From contig JALOON010000028.1 in NCBI GenBank assembly GCA_025454405.1, positions 1-63,745 on the forward strand: DNA of 63,745 bases, read 5' to 3'. The notes below the pieces were generated by a model. It was not told the origin of the DNA. It saw only the letters and a program-made list of their open reading frames with translations, and ran no database searches. Below, piece by piece: positions 34,162 through 46,400 of the stretch. The translations under genes and the position numbers were made by a program. How positions within the stretch are numbered: position 1 is the stretch's first letter; each line of letters begins with the position of its first letter. This stretch comes from Oscillatoriaceae cyanobacterium Prado104 (GTDB lineage: Bacteria > Cyanobacteriota > Cyanobacteriia > Cyanobacteriales > Microcoleaceae).

Positions 34162-34514
34162 ACTTTGTTGCCGATGAAAATTTAGATGCAGTAATTGTGG
34201 AACGCCTGCGGCAAGACGGTCATAGAATCTGGTATGTTGCCGAACTAGAACGCGGAATTTCGGACGATACGGTTCTTTACTTGGCGAACGAACAAGATGC
34301 GCCTTTATTAACCGCAGATAAGGACTTTGGCGAATTAGTATTCCGCTTGCGCCGCATTACATCTGGAGTTGTATTGATTCGATTGCCGGGGCTTTCTCCC
34401 AGTCGAAAAGCGGAAATTGTCTCTGATGCGATCGCGCAACACGCCGCTGAATTGTTGGGTGCTTTTACTGTTATTACACCCACAGCTATTCGGATTCGTC
34501 AAGTTGGTAATTAA
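34158..34514 (+). CDS. DUF5615 PIN-like toxin
   Basis: This 118-residue protein starts at a GTG that overlaps the DUF433 stop. Acidic PIN-like residues are visible: FVADENLDAVIVERL at the N-terminus, then LLTADKDFGELVFR in the middle, and SGVVLIRLPG. DUF5615 members are predicted metal-dependent RNases of toxin-antitoxin pairs. It is intact, in contrast to the broken homologue at 58699-59046. Confidence 0.92.
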   Translation: MNFVADENLDAVIVERLRQDGHRIWYVAELERGISDDTVLYLANEQDAPLLTADKDFGELVFRLRRITSGVVLIRLPGLSPSRKAEIVSDAIAQHAAELLGAFTVITPTAIRIRQVGN

Positions 34515-34618
34515 GGAGATTTCTGAAAAAATTGTACCCGAATTTATAGAATATGAGGAGCGGAACATCCGAATAGTGGTACGATCGCGTGCGAGAATAC
34601 CTCCGACTTCTACCGACA

Positions 34619-36289
34619 TCATAACTCAACAGAACTAAAATCTTTAGGTCCGATCGCCCTAAAATCAACCCCATTCAACACAGCCAACAATTGACTGTTG
34701 CTCGCCAACCTAATTAACGTAGCATTATTTCCGGCAGATAATGAAAGCTTGCCAAAATTCAAACCGCTAGCCAATAAAATCAAATCTTGACCGACAGTAA
34801 AATCAACAATCGTATCAGTCCCCAACCCCGCACCCAACACAAAAGTATCCCTGCCAGCCCCACCAGTGAGAGTATCGTTTCCAGCCCCGCCCCTGAGAAA
34901 ATCGTTTCCTCTATTGCCAGATAAATTATCGTTGCCCGCACCCCCATTTAAAACATCATTGCCTTGCAAACCCGCTAACACATCATCCCCAGCAAAACCG
35001 TTAATAATATCGCTGTCGTTGGTGCCAGTCAGGGTATCGTTATTGGGAGTACCGCTAACAGTATTGGAACTGCTATCAAAATCAAAAATAAAGATATCCG
35101 AAACATTATTCGTATCCCCCGGAACCAAATTGCTAGCTAGCGAATAAAACGCCACTCGCTTGCCATTATTAGCAATAGTTGGAAGCAGGGAAATACCGTT
35201 AGCAATCTCCCCCGCAGCATCCGCAGACACGCGAACAATCGTATTAGCTTGCAAATCCCGCACGAAAATATCGCTGCGGTTGTTCGTATCTCCCGGAACC
35301 AAATTAGAAGCTTCCGAAGAAAACGCCACAAACCTGCCATCATCCGAAATAGAGGGACGCTTTGAATCGCCATTAGCCCGATCGCCCGCTGCGGACGCGG
35401 AAACGAGTACAGTAGTATTAGTTTGCAAATCCCGCACGAAAATATCCCGACTGTTATTCCCGTCTCCCGCTACTAAATTAGAAGCAGCAGATTCAAAAAC
35501 AACAAACCTGCCGCCAGCAGAGATAGCCGGAGAAAAAGAACCTCCATTTGCCTCGCCGCCAGTCGCAGGTACAGAAACGCGAGTCGTAGAATTTGCCTGC
35601 AAATCCCGCACGAAAATATCGCTGGAATTATTTGCATCCCCCGCTACTAAACTGGATACTCCCGACTCAAAAGCCACCAATCGCCCGCTAGCAGAAATAG
35701 CGGGAACCTCAAAAGAATCAGTACCGCCACCGCTGGCAGAAACAGAGGCGCGAGTAACAGTATTTGATTGCAAATCCCGCACGAAAACATCAGGCAGATT
35801 GTTCGCATCCCCCGGCACTAAATTGGAACTATCCGAAACAAAAGCCACAAATCTCCCGGTGCCAGAAATAGCAGGGGCAGAAACAGAATTACCATTTCCT
35901 TGTTCTCCCGTTGCCGAGACAGAAATGCGAGCAGTAGTATTGGCTTGCACGTCGCGCAAGAATATGTCAGCGCGATTGTTCGTATCGCCCGTTACGAGGT
36001 TGGATGCTAAAGATTGAAAAGCTACAAATTGTCCGTTATTAGAAATAGCAGGCAGCGAAGAAATACCGTTTCCCTGTTCGCCAGTTCCCGAAAGAGAAAT
36101 GCGAATTGTAGTGTTGTTTGATAAGTCGCGCGCGAAAATGTCCCCCGCATTATTCGTATCGTCGGTTACGAGGTTGGTGGCTGTTGAATCAAATGCTACA
36201 AACCTCCCGTTGCCAGAGATAGAGGGAAATAAAGAAGCAGCATTGGCAATTTCACCAGCCGAGTTTGTAGAAACTAGAGTTGCAGTCAT
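34619..36289 (-). CDS. Seven-bladed propeller protein with RTX calcium-binding repeats
   Basis: The likely start is the ATG at 36289 ([12 protein letters not shown]), giving 556 residues; an in-frame extension upstream is heptamer repeat DNA. Residues 1-410 are seven tandem units of about 57 residues with a shared core ([28 protein letters not shown]), a TolB/PD40-like seven-bladed propeller. Residues 420-500 are hemolysin-type nonapeptides ([22 protein letters not shown]) that bind calcium. A C-terminal module ([14 protein letters not shown]...) is typical of type I secreted RTX proteins, and there is no N-terminal signal. It is probably exported by a type I system encoded elsewhere. Confidence 0.85.
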   Translation of the reverse strand: MTATLVSTNSAGEIANAASLFPSISGNGRFVAFDSTATNLVTDDTNNAGDIFARDLSNNTTIRISLSGTGEQGNGISSLPAISNNGQFVAFQSLASNLVTGDTNNRADIFLRDVQANTTARISVSATGEQGNGNSVSAPAISGTGRFVAFVSDSSNLVPGDANNLPDVFVRDLQSNTVTRASVSASGGGTDSFEVPAISASGRLVAFESGVSSLVAGDANNSSDIFVRDLQANSTTRVSVPATGGEANGGSFSPAISAGGRFVVFESAASNLVAGDGNNSRDIFVRDLQTNTTVLVSASAAGDRANGDSKRPSISDDGRFVAFSSEASNLVPGDTNNRSDIFVRDLQANTIVRVSADAAGEIANGISLLPTIANNGKRVAFYSLASNLVPGDTNNVSDIFIFDFDSSSNTVSGTPNNDTLTGTNDSDIINGFAGDDVLAGLQGNDVLNGGAGNDNLSGNRGNDFLRGGAGNDTLTGGAGRDTFVLGAGLGTDTIVDFTVGQDLILLASGLNFGKLSLSAGNNATLIRLASNSQLLAVLNGVDFRAIGPKDFSSVEL

Positions 36290-36550
36290 ATAGTTGATAG
36301 TTGATAGTTGATAGTTGACACGAAAGAAGAAGGAAGAAGGAAGAAGGAAGAGTTGATAGTTAACAGTTGACAGTCGCTCGATTGATAGTTGATAGTCGCT
36401 CGATTGATAGTTAAGAGTTGATATTTGATAGTTGATAGTCGTTCGATTAATAGTTGACAGTCGATCGATTGACATTTGATAGTTGATAGTCGTTCGATTG
36501 ATAGTTGACAGTCGATCGATTGGTAGGGGCGGTGCCCCCGTGCCCGCCCG
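36290..36550. repeat. TTGATAG heptamer tract with GTCGATCGATTGATA units
   Basis: The 5' spacer of the propeller gene consists of TTGATAG, TTGACAG and TCGATCGATTGATAG reiterations, plus a short GAAGGAAGAAGGAAGAAG run. Confidence 0.85.
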
Positions 36551-37414
36551 TTGATAGTTGGTGGTTTATTGATTGAGAGTTATCGTGTTTAAAGAATTGA
36601 TTGTATATATTAGGGGTGAAACATTCGGACCAGAATCTGCGTTCTCAATGTTAGGATTTGTATCCGTTGGCGTTAGTTTGCTGTCAGTCATATCCTTCAC
36701 CCTGAGATTGCGCGATCGATACCACCAGACACCATATAAGAGTCGATCGATAGAGAATCGATCGTTGATTTATCAGAACTCTTTCGCCAACAATCTATAA
36801 GTTGGACGCTCGCTACCATCAACCCACTCCTCCAAAATAGAGAGTCGATCGATTGATACTTAATAGTCGATCGATTGCTAGTCGATCGTCCATCGATCGA
36901 GCTTAAATCCCAGTATTAAAACTTGACAGCGGACTGTCGGTCGGGACACCGATCGCGCCGCACCCCTAAATTTTTACTGCGAGCGCGAGTTTTTCATGAG
37001 TTATGCAATGATTTTCAACCCAATGGCATTTTTCTAGCAATGCTCGACACAAATTTTAATATATATATATATAACTTTACAAAAACTTTAACATGGATTA
37101 ATTAAACGTTACTGTTCGATCGAACAATATTCGATTTAAACGTGAGAGAATTGGCAACATAAAAATCGAATCGAACAAGTCAGTCACGCTAGATCCGCTG
37201 TTTTTGGACGGTAAAGTCTTGCATGGAGCGGGTTCGCAGTGTCGGAGAGATGAGAAAAAATTGAATGCGATCGCGATCGCCCGCTGCCGATCGAAGGTGG
37301 GTAAAACTCAAAACCCATTCCTTTGAGTCGCGTCGGTTTGCTTGCAAAATTGATGCAAGTTAAATATCCAATTGTCTGTTATCCAGGTGTAATGCCAAAA
37401 AGCTGTGAGGAGAT
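36551..37414. other. Non-coding spacer upstream of the RHS gene
   Basis: No convincing gene is seen in 860 bp. There are scattered CGATCGAT sites and a (TA)n run at about 37059-37072. A GC-poor stretch precedes the RHS start. A short frame near 36573 with one hydrophobic segment has only a TTG start and no ribosome site. Confidence 0.5.
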
Positions 37415-40400
37415 ATGAATAACTTTCCAGACGTTTTGCTGCCTTTGAACGAGCCATTTGCCATCGATTCGCGATCGACGGCATCCAGTTTCTTAACGTC
37501 AGGAAATTTCCTAAATTCAACCCTCAATTCAAACAGCATTGCCGGCAATTCCAGCACTACCGTCCCAATTTTGCCAACAGTCGCTGTCGGGGTTTTTGAA
37601 GCGCAAAAAGTTGAATCTGGCAAGATTTTTGAACAATTCTTAACGCAACCGCAACTTTTGAATGCAGTCCCAAATGTCGCGCCCCCAGCCCCCGCAAGCA
37701 ACAGCATCCTCACCGATGGCGACATCTTAACTGGCAAAAAATTAGAAACACCAACGGACAGCATCGCCGCCAGCCCTATTCCCGACCTATCTACTCCCGA
37801 AAGGCAGGCAAAAAACAGCATCGCCGACAGCCCTATTCCCAACACATCCGCCCCCGAAAGGCAGGCAAAAAACAGCAATTTGCCCGTAGGGGTTTTCCAA
37901 GTCGGTGCCAGCGGGCAAGTCAGCCTGGACTACCTGTTTGACGGAGGCTACTACCAAGGCGAACTGGCTATTTTCAGCCTCACCGGCATGGAAAATTTAG
38001 TTCCCGGTACGGATGCCTTTATTTTTGAAGCATCCCGCAGGGCTCTTACCAACTCCACCTTAGGCTACGTCGTACTCCGCGACTCTACTGAAGGCGCAAA
38101 ATTTAGCGGTTCGATGCCGGGGGAATACAATTGGGGTTCCGGGCCCTACACTGGTGCCAAAACCTTCACCATGACGCCGGGGGATACTTTTGGAGTCATG
38201 CTGGTTCCCAACGGCACGGTACAGATATCCTACAACAACCAGTGGCTGTGGGATTTATTCCCCGAACACCGGCCCATGTTCTCGATCGTGCCAGCTAATT
38301 CTGCAAACAGCAAGTACCAAATGCCGATCGCCGACGTTACCGGAACCGGCAACACCGTAGCAATTGAAGACGTACCGCCAAACCAAGCAGACGGCGACTA
38401 CAACGATTTAATCTTTACTTTTATCAACGCCAGCGGCAATGCCCCCGCAATCAACAGCCTTATCGACCCAGGCAGAGAATGGCGCACCACCCCTCTGGGA
38501 CAGCAAATTATCGACTACGCCAACAGCTTAGTTCCCAACGATACAACAGCGCCGACAATTGCCGCCAGCTTAACCAACGATACCGGAACATCCAATGGCG
38601 ATCGCGTTACCTCCAATCCCGCCATCGGCGGTACAGTCACCGACAGCAGCAGCATCGCCAGCTTTCGCGCCGGATTCGACGACACCCCCACAGCCGAATT
38701 TACCGACATCACCTCCCTGTTGGGCAGCAACGGCAGCTTCACCCTCAGTAGGGCCCAACTCGAAACCATCCGCCGCAATCCCCTCAGAGACGGCAACTAC
38801 ACCCTGCGCTTGATTGCCGCCGACTCTGCCGGCAATACCTCAAACACCTTCAGCCTCGATTTCACCCTCGACACCGCCGCCCCCCAAACAGTCCTGCAGA
38901 CACCAATTCCCGGAGGCAACCACAGCAACACAGTTCGAGTCACCGGTACGGCAACCGACAGCGGGACAAACCCCTCCAACCTGCAATACTCCGTAGATGG
39001 CAGCAGCCCCAACACTTTGACTCCTGGAACCGATGGCAAGTTCGACTCCTTACCTCCCAACTCGCCGCTAGCCACCGGCAGCCACACCGCTGCCATTACG
39101 GCAACAGATACCGCCGGCAACCAAACATCCCAAAATCTCAACTTCTCCGTTGCCAGCAACTTCACTGTCACCCCCAACGGCAGTACGGGGTGGGCGGCAG
39201 CATCGACAGACACCGTACTCCTGGCTGAACGCAACAGCAAACAAGTCCAAGCCTTACTGCCTGTACAGTTGGGGCAACCCAGGGGCAGCCGCACCCTGCG
39301 GTTCCAACTCAAAGCCGACTTCGACAAAACAGATACAACATCGGCAATTGAAGACTTGTTCCAGGTGTTCCTAGTTTCTCCAAGCAATCCCAGTCAAACG
39401 CTGCTAGATGGAGGCAGCCCCGGAACGCCGCTATTTTCCCTAGCTGGCGGCAAAGCCGAATTCGTACCCGGACGGGTGCGGTACACTGGCGATATCGTAG
39501 AAATCGATGTGACTGGCGTGACGAACAGCAGCAGCGGCAATTTGCTGTTTAAGTTAATCGACAGCGACACCGATACCGGCAGTACCGTAGAAGTCAAGAA
39601 CGTTACCAATACCGTCGATGAAGAAGGTAATGCCAGTCCGGTTTTTGTTGCAGCGCAGAACAAAGTTGCTGCCGGCAGCAGCCTCGATACCGCCAACCTG
39701 ACGGCAGCTTCCGATTTAAAAGTAAACTTCACTCAGGTACAGTTCGACCCTGCAACGGGCAGCTACAAAGCAGCGGTACGGGTAGAAAATACCGGCAACA
39801 ACCCAGTCAACCGCAACGTTGCAGTGGTTTTCCCGAATTTGCCAGCCTCAGTAACGCTGCAAAATCCCAGCGGTACGGACAGCAGCGGCAAACCCTACAT
39901 CAATTTGCGCGGCGCGATTCCCGCCGGGGGATTGGATGCCGGGGCGATTTCAGACTCTGTAGAAATTACCATCAACAATCCCAACTCTCAGAAATTTTCC
40001 CTCACCGCTACCGCCCTCGCCGGCGGGGCGAATCAAGCCCCCAGCTTGCCGGCGGTTCAAACTATCAACGTGAAAGTCGGAGAAACTTTCAAACTGCCCC
40101 TCACCGGCACCGATGCCGACGGCGACCCCATCAGTTTTGCCGTCAAATCGTCCGCTGCCTTACCCACGGGCAAAATTACCGGCAACGGCACTTTAGAGAT
40201 TTCTCCCACTCCCACAGAAATCGGCACTTACAACTTTACATTGGTTGCCACCGATGGGGAGTTAGAAACAATTCGACCCGTTACAGTTAACGTTACTCCT
40301 TCGACTCCCGGCCGCACCCGCATTTCTGGAGTAATTCAAAACACCAACCAACAACCGCTAGCGGGCGTTTTGATAGGACTCGGCGATATCCGGACTGTAA

Positions 40401-43400
40401 CTGCAGCCGACGGTTCCTTTGAAATTCTGCGACTGGAATTTCCCAGTTTGTCGGGAGTGGGGTTGCCCGACTTGACACCGCCAGATACCCTGCGAATTTT
40501 CGGGGAAGGCATTAGCGGTGAAGACGAGTATCCTTACATTGCCGAAAAACTGCCGCTGTTGTTGGAACACGAAGTTTATCCCAACGCTAACAACGTTATA
40601 TCCCGTCCGATTTACCTGCCGCCCATTGATGTTGCCAACGGCAAAAACATCAACCCAACCGCCGACACTACCGTCACCACTGCGGCAATTCCCAAAGCAT
40701 CAGTATTTGTCAAAGCAGGTTCTATCAAAGACGCGGAAGGCAACCCTTACACCGAAAACCTCAGCATCACTGAAGTTCCCACCGAATTAACTCCCGCCGC
40801 CCTGCCGCCCAATTTACACACTGACTTAGTAGTTACCATTCAGCCGGGGGACATGGTATTTACTACTCCGGCACCCCTTTCCTTGCCCAACCGCGCGGGA
40901 TACGCCCCCGGTACGACAATGGATTTGTGGTCGATTAATCCGACAACTGGGTTTTTTGACAATGTGGGTACGGGTAAAGTTACCGCCGACGGAACAACCA
41001 TCGAAACAATTTCCGGGGGCATCCGCAACAGCAGTTGGCACTTCTTCGCCCCGCCCCCACCAACACCAAAAAATCCGGGTCAGGACCCCCGCAATCCCAA
41101 AGATAAGTGCAACGAATGCAAAGCTAAAGGCGATTTGACTTCTGAAGTGGAAATGCACTCCGGGGCAGTAATCGAAACCCACAACCTCGTACCCTATCAA
41201 TCGATGGGAGAAAGCCGCAGTTTTACTCTAACCTACGATTCTCTCAGAGCCGACCCCAGACCGATCGTCCATTTCGGCTACAATAACGCGCCAGCCGATG
41301 CAGCGCAAAAGTTAGTTGCTAAATTAACTGTAGATGCGGGCAAATTTAAGTATCAAATACCCGGATATTCTGGGAATCAATACGGTTTGACGGGAGGCGA
41401 ACATTTTTGGTCGATGCCATCGAATGGAGGTACGATTGACGCGGCTTTGCAAGTTGATATGAGTGCTCTGCCTTCGGGTCAGTACGACTATACAATTAAC
41501 AGTGGCATCCGCCGGTTTACGGGTACTATTTTTGCCGGTTCTTCGACCGATACGAAGGATAAGTTAGTTTCGGTTAACTCAATTAACAGTCCTTTCGGCA
41601 GCGGTTGGGGAATTGCTGGCTGGCAGGAATTAGTAGAAAATTCCGATGCTTCAGTATTGTTAATTGACGGCGACGGCAGCGAATTGGTATTTGACAAATC
41701 TACGCAAGCAGGAGGAGGCTATGTATCTCCGCCGGGGGATTTCTCTAAGTTGGAAAAACTGGCAGACGGGACTTTTACCCGCACTTTAACTGACAAAACT
41801 GTTTACAGTTTCAATGCTGCCAAACGCCTCGCTTTAGTTAAAGAAGCCAACGGCAACGAAACCAAGTACATTTACGATGCGGCGGGTCAGTTGACTCAAA
41901 TCATCGACGCAGCCGGGTTGATTACCAAGTTTACCTATGCTAGCGGGAAAGTAAGTCAAATAGAAGACCCGGCGGGGCGGTTGACTTCGTTAGAATACGA
42001 TGGGGCTGGCAATTTGCAAAAGATTGTTGACCCAGATGTTAAAGCGCGGACTTTCAGTTATGACGCGCAGCGACACATTACCAAAGAAGTGGACAAGCGG
42101 GGATTTTCCGAACAAACATTATACGACTTTGCGGGCAGGGCGACGGGGGGAATTCGGTCCGATGGTTCGCAGTTGCAAGTGGCACCGGTGCAGGTACAGG
42201 GGCTTTACCGGAAGGAGGAGACAACTAATCCTTTGAACGCGCCTGTTGCTAAGCCTTTAGGTGCAGTGGAAGCGAGTTATGCTGACGGTAGCGGTGGGGT
42301 AGTTACTCAGGTTCTCGACCAAACCGGGCAAGTTGTTTCGGCAAAAGATGGAGGGGGAAATAAGCCGAGTTTTGAGCGAAATCAGAATTTGTTGGTGACA
42401 AAAAGAACTGACGGGCGGGGCAATAATACTTCTTACGAGTACGATGCTAAAGGGAACGTGAAAAGCATTTCTGATTCCCTTTCCGGTACGGGGCAAACAA
42501 GTCCGACAAATAACAATAATGCCAATACCGATTTGCTCTTAAATGGCAACAACTACGCTGTGGGAGATTATCCTGTATCAGTAGCGGTAGGGGATGTTAA
42601 CGGCGATCGGATTCCCGATATTGTAACTGCCAATCTCGTCAGTCGCAATATCTCTTTGCTGCGCGGGAAAGAGGATAAAACTTACGAACCTAAAATCGAT
42701 ATTTCTCTTGGTAGCACAAACGGACAACCAAGGGCTGTAGCATTGGCAGATACCGATCGTGATGGCGACTTAGATATTCTTGTTGCTGGTGCTTTGCCCA
42801 CCACATTCAGCGGAGGTATTTCCAGCTCCAATATATTAATATTGTCAAATAACGGCGGTAACTTTACTGCTAACACCAATAATCCGATGGTGGGAGCAAG
42901 CCCGTTTGCCCTCGCGACTGGAGACATGAACGGCGACGGCAGGTCGGACATTGTTACGCTCAACAGTGATAACAATCGACGCATATCAGTGCTGCTGGCT
43001 GATTCTAGCAGCAGCAGTGGCTTTACTACAACCCACTATCAGCTCAACAGTTCCGCAGAAAAGTTGGTTTTGGCGGATGTTAACCGCGACGGTAGATTAG
43101 ATATTGTTGCTGCTAGTTCTTCAAATATATTTGTAATGTTAGGTAGTGGCAACGGTTCTTTGGGTTCCCCAATTACTTCTGCTATGACAACAAATTTTGG
43201 ACTTAGATCCTTAGCTGTAGCAGATTTGAATGCAGATGGTAATCCTGAAGCGATTGTTGCTCAGTCTCAGGGTTGGAGCGAACAAAGTCTCACTGTATTA
43301 TCTGGTAGTGGAAACGGTTCGTTTAATTCCCCAACTAATTATCCTTTCAATTCCAATTCATTTACTTCACTTGCTTTTGATTTTATTTCGGTAGCGGCGG

Positions 43401-46400
43401 GAGATTTGGAACTCGATAATGATGTGGATTTGGTGATTTCTGGCTCTGGTTACTACGGTTCTGACGATCGCGCTGTCGTGTGGCTAAATAATGGTAGTGG
43501 CAGTTTTACAGAAGTAGATACTGTCAACTTGGGTACTCCTTCTTCGAGAATTTTTAATAGTCCCGATGCTCCTGTTTTGTCAGATTTAGATGGAGATGGA
43601 GATTTGGACTTGGTTGTTGCTAATCAAAATAGGGATAACGTTGCTCCGAGGTTTAATAATTCTGAACTTACTGGGAGAGGTGGTGCTGGCAAGCGGAGTT
43701 ATACTTACGACCCAGTTTTCAATCAATTAACCAGCGAAACTGACGAATTGGGTCGCCAAACCCTCTACGAAGTTGACCCGATTACTGGCAATCGCAGAAA
43801 GATGACGCAGGTAGTAGGCGCTGTTGGTGGCACTGATGATGTAGTTACTAGCTATACCTACACCAACAAAAATCTCATCGACACCGAAACTGACCCCAAC
43901 GGACGGGTGACAGATTACGATTACGATCCGGTGACAAATCAGTTGGTTAAGATTACCTTTGCCAAGGGAACTCCCGACGAAGCAACGCAACAATTTGAGT
44001 ACGATTCAGCGGGCAATCAAAAGGCGGTAATTGATGAAAATGGCAACCGCACCGAGTACGAATACGATGCCATGAATCAGTTGAAAAAGACCACTTTTGC
44101 TAAAGGTACTCCCGACGAAGCAACGCAGCAGTTCGAGTACGACGGTGCGGGAAATCAGACAGCAGCAATCGATGAAAACAGCAACCGCACTGAGTATCAG
44201 TACGATGTGATGAATCACCTCATCAAAGAAACTGCACCGGACCCCGATGGTAGCGGGCCGCTGAGTTCTCCGGTGACGACTTACGGTTACGATAAGAATG
44301 GAAATCAAGTGTGGATGCTTGACCCGTTGGGCAGGAAAACTGAGTATCGGTATGACAGTCGGAATCGCTTGTTTGAGACGGTGAATCCTGACGGTACTGT
44401 GGAGAAAATGCGGTACGATGCGGATAACAATCAGACAGCGAATGTTGATGCCAAAGGCAACCGCACTAACAAGGTTTACGATGCGCGGGGTCGGTTAATT
44501 CGGGAGGTGGATGCTGCGGATAAAGTTACTCGATTCGAGTACGATGCAGCCAATCAAATGGTGGCTCAAGTTGATGCAAATAGCAGCCGAACTCAGTACA
44601 AGTACGACGATTTGGGCAGAAGAACGGATGTGACAGAAGGGGCAACGACTTCGATCGCCAGCACGAGCAAAACCGAGTACGATAAGGTGGGGAACGTCAC
44701 TGCTGAAATTGATGGCAACAGTAACAAGACTCAGTATGTTTACGATGCCAGAAACCGACAAACGCGAGTCATTGATGCTTTAACTCCATCGGGAACCACT
44801 ATTACCGAGTACGATGATGTTGGCAACGTCACATCCATCAAAGACCCGGTAAATAATACAACTCAATTTGTTTACGATGCCAGAAATCGGTTAAAAACCG
44901 AAACGAATCAATTCAACAAAACCCGCAGTTTTGAATACGACAAAGCCAACAACCGCACGAAAATTACCGACAGAAACAACCGCGTCCGTTCCTTTACTTA
45001 CGACGCCCTCAATCGGGAAACAGCGGAAAATTGGCTCAACTCTACTGGCAATCCAATTCGCACGATTACCTCTACTTACGATGCCGCCAGTCAGCTAACA
45101 TCTGTAACCGACCCCTCTGCGACTTACAAGTTTAGTTACGACGCTAAAGGAAGGCAAATCGGAGTTGACAATACGGGAACTCCTGGAGTGCCGAATGTTC
45201 TGTTAAACTATACCTACGATAGTGAAGACAATTTGCTGTCTGTCAGCGATACAATTAACGGCGAAGCGAAAGGAACTACTGCTTATACCTACGACAATTT
45301 AAACCGGGTAAGCCGCATCACTCAAAGCGGTAACGGCGTGGCGTCGAAACGGGTAGATTTCGGTTACGATAATATCGGTCAAATTAAATCGGTGAATCGT
45401 TATTCGGATTTAAGCGGCAGTCAGTTGGTGAGGGGAACTACTTACACTTACGATGCGAAAAATCGTTTGGATGTTCTGAGTCACGGTAGTGGAGTTTCCC
45501 ACGATTTGGATTACGACAATGGGAATCGGATTACCAAGATTACTAATACCGATGGAGTAACTAATTACACCTACGACAAGAACAATCAGCTAACAGTTGC
45601 CGACCATTCCAATACTAACAAGCCGGATGAAAATTTCGGTTACGATGCGAATGGGAATCGGAATAGTTCGGGATATCAGACAGGAACGAACAATCGGTTG
45701 CAGTCGGATGGGAAGTATAATTATACTTACGATGATGAAGGAAATTTGATACTTCGGACTGAGATTGCGACAAATAAGGTGACTGAGTATCAGTGGGATT
45801 ATCGGAATCGTTTGGCGGGGGTTGTTGATAAGGATGCTGCGGGAAATGCAGTGCAAAATGTAGGGTTTAAGTATGATTCTCAAAACCGACGGATTAGTAA
45901 GAAGGTGGGGAATGCTGAGACTCGGTTTGTTTATGACAGGGATAATGTGCTGTTTGATTTTACTGCTTCAGGGTCGAATCAGCCTGTTTTGGACAAGCGG
46001 TATTTTTATGGGAATGGAGTTGACCAAGTTTTAGCGCAGGAGAGTTCTGGTGGGACAGTTTTGTGGGCTTTGACTGACCAGTTGGGGACTGTTAAGGATT
46101 GGGTGAATAATAGCGGGAGTGTGGCGAATCATGTTGTTTATGATGCGTTTGGGCGGATTGTTTCTCAGTCGAATCCTGCGTTGGGGAGTCGGTATGGGTT
46201 TACGGGGCGTGAGCTTGATGCCGAGACTGGGTTGTATTATTATCGGAGTCGGTATTATAATCCGGGCATCGGACGATTTATTGGGGAGGATGCGATCGGG
46301 TTTGATGGGGGGGATGCTAATCTTTATCGGTATGTGGGGAATAATCCGATTAGTTGGTTCGATCCATTAGGAAATTGCAAAATAGACATATATTACAGAG

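Noticed and set aside
36573..36800. 75-codon gene with one hydrophobic segment
   Set aside because: It has a TTG start, no ribosome site, and overlaps short-repeat DNA.
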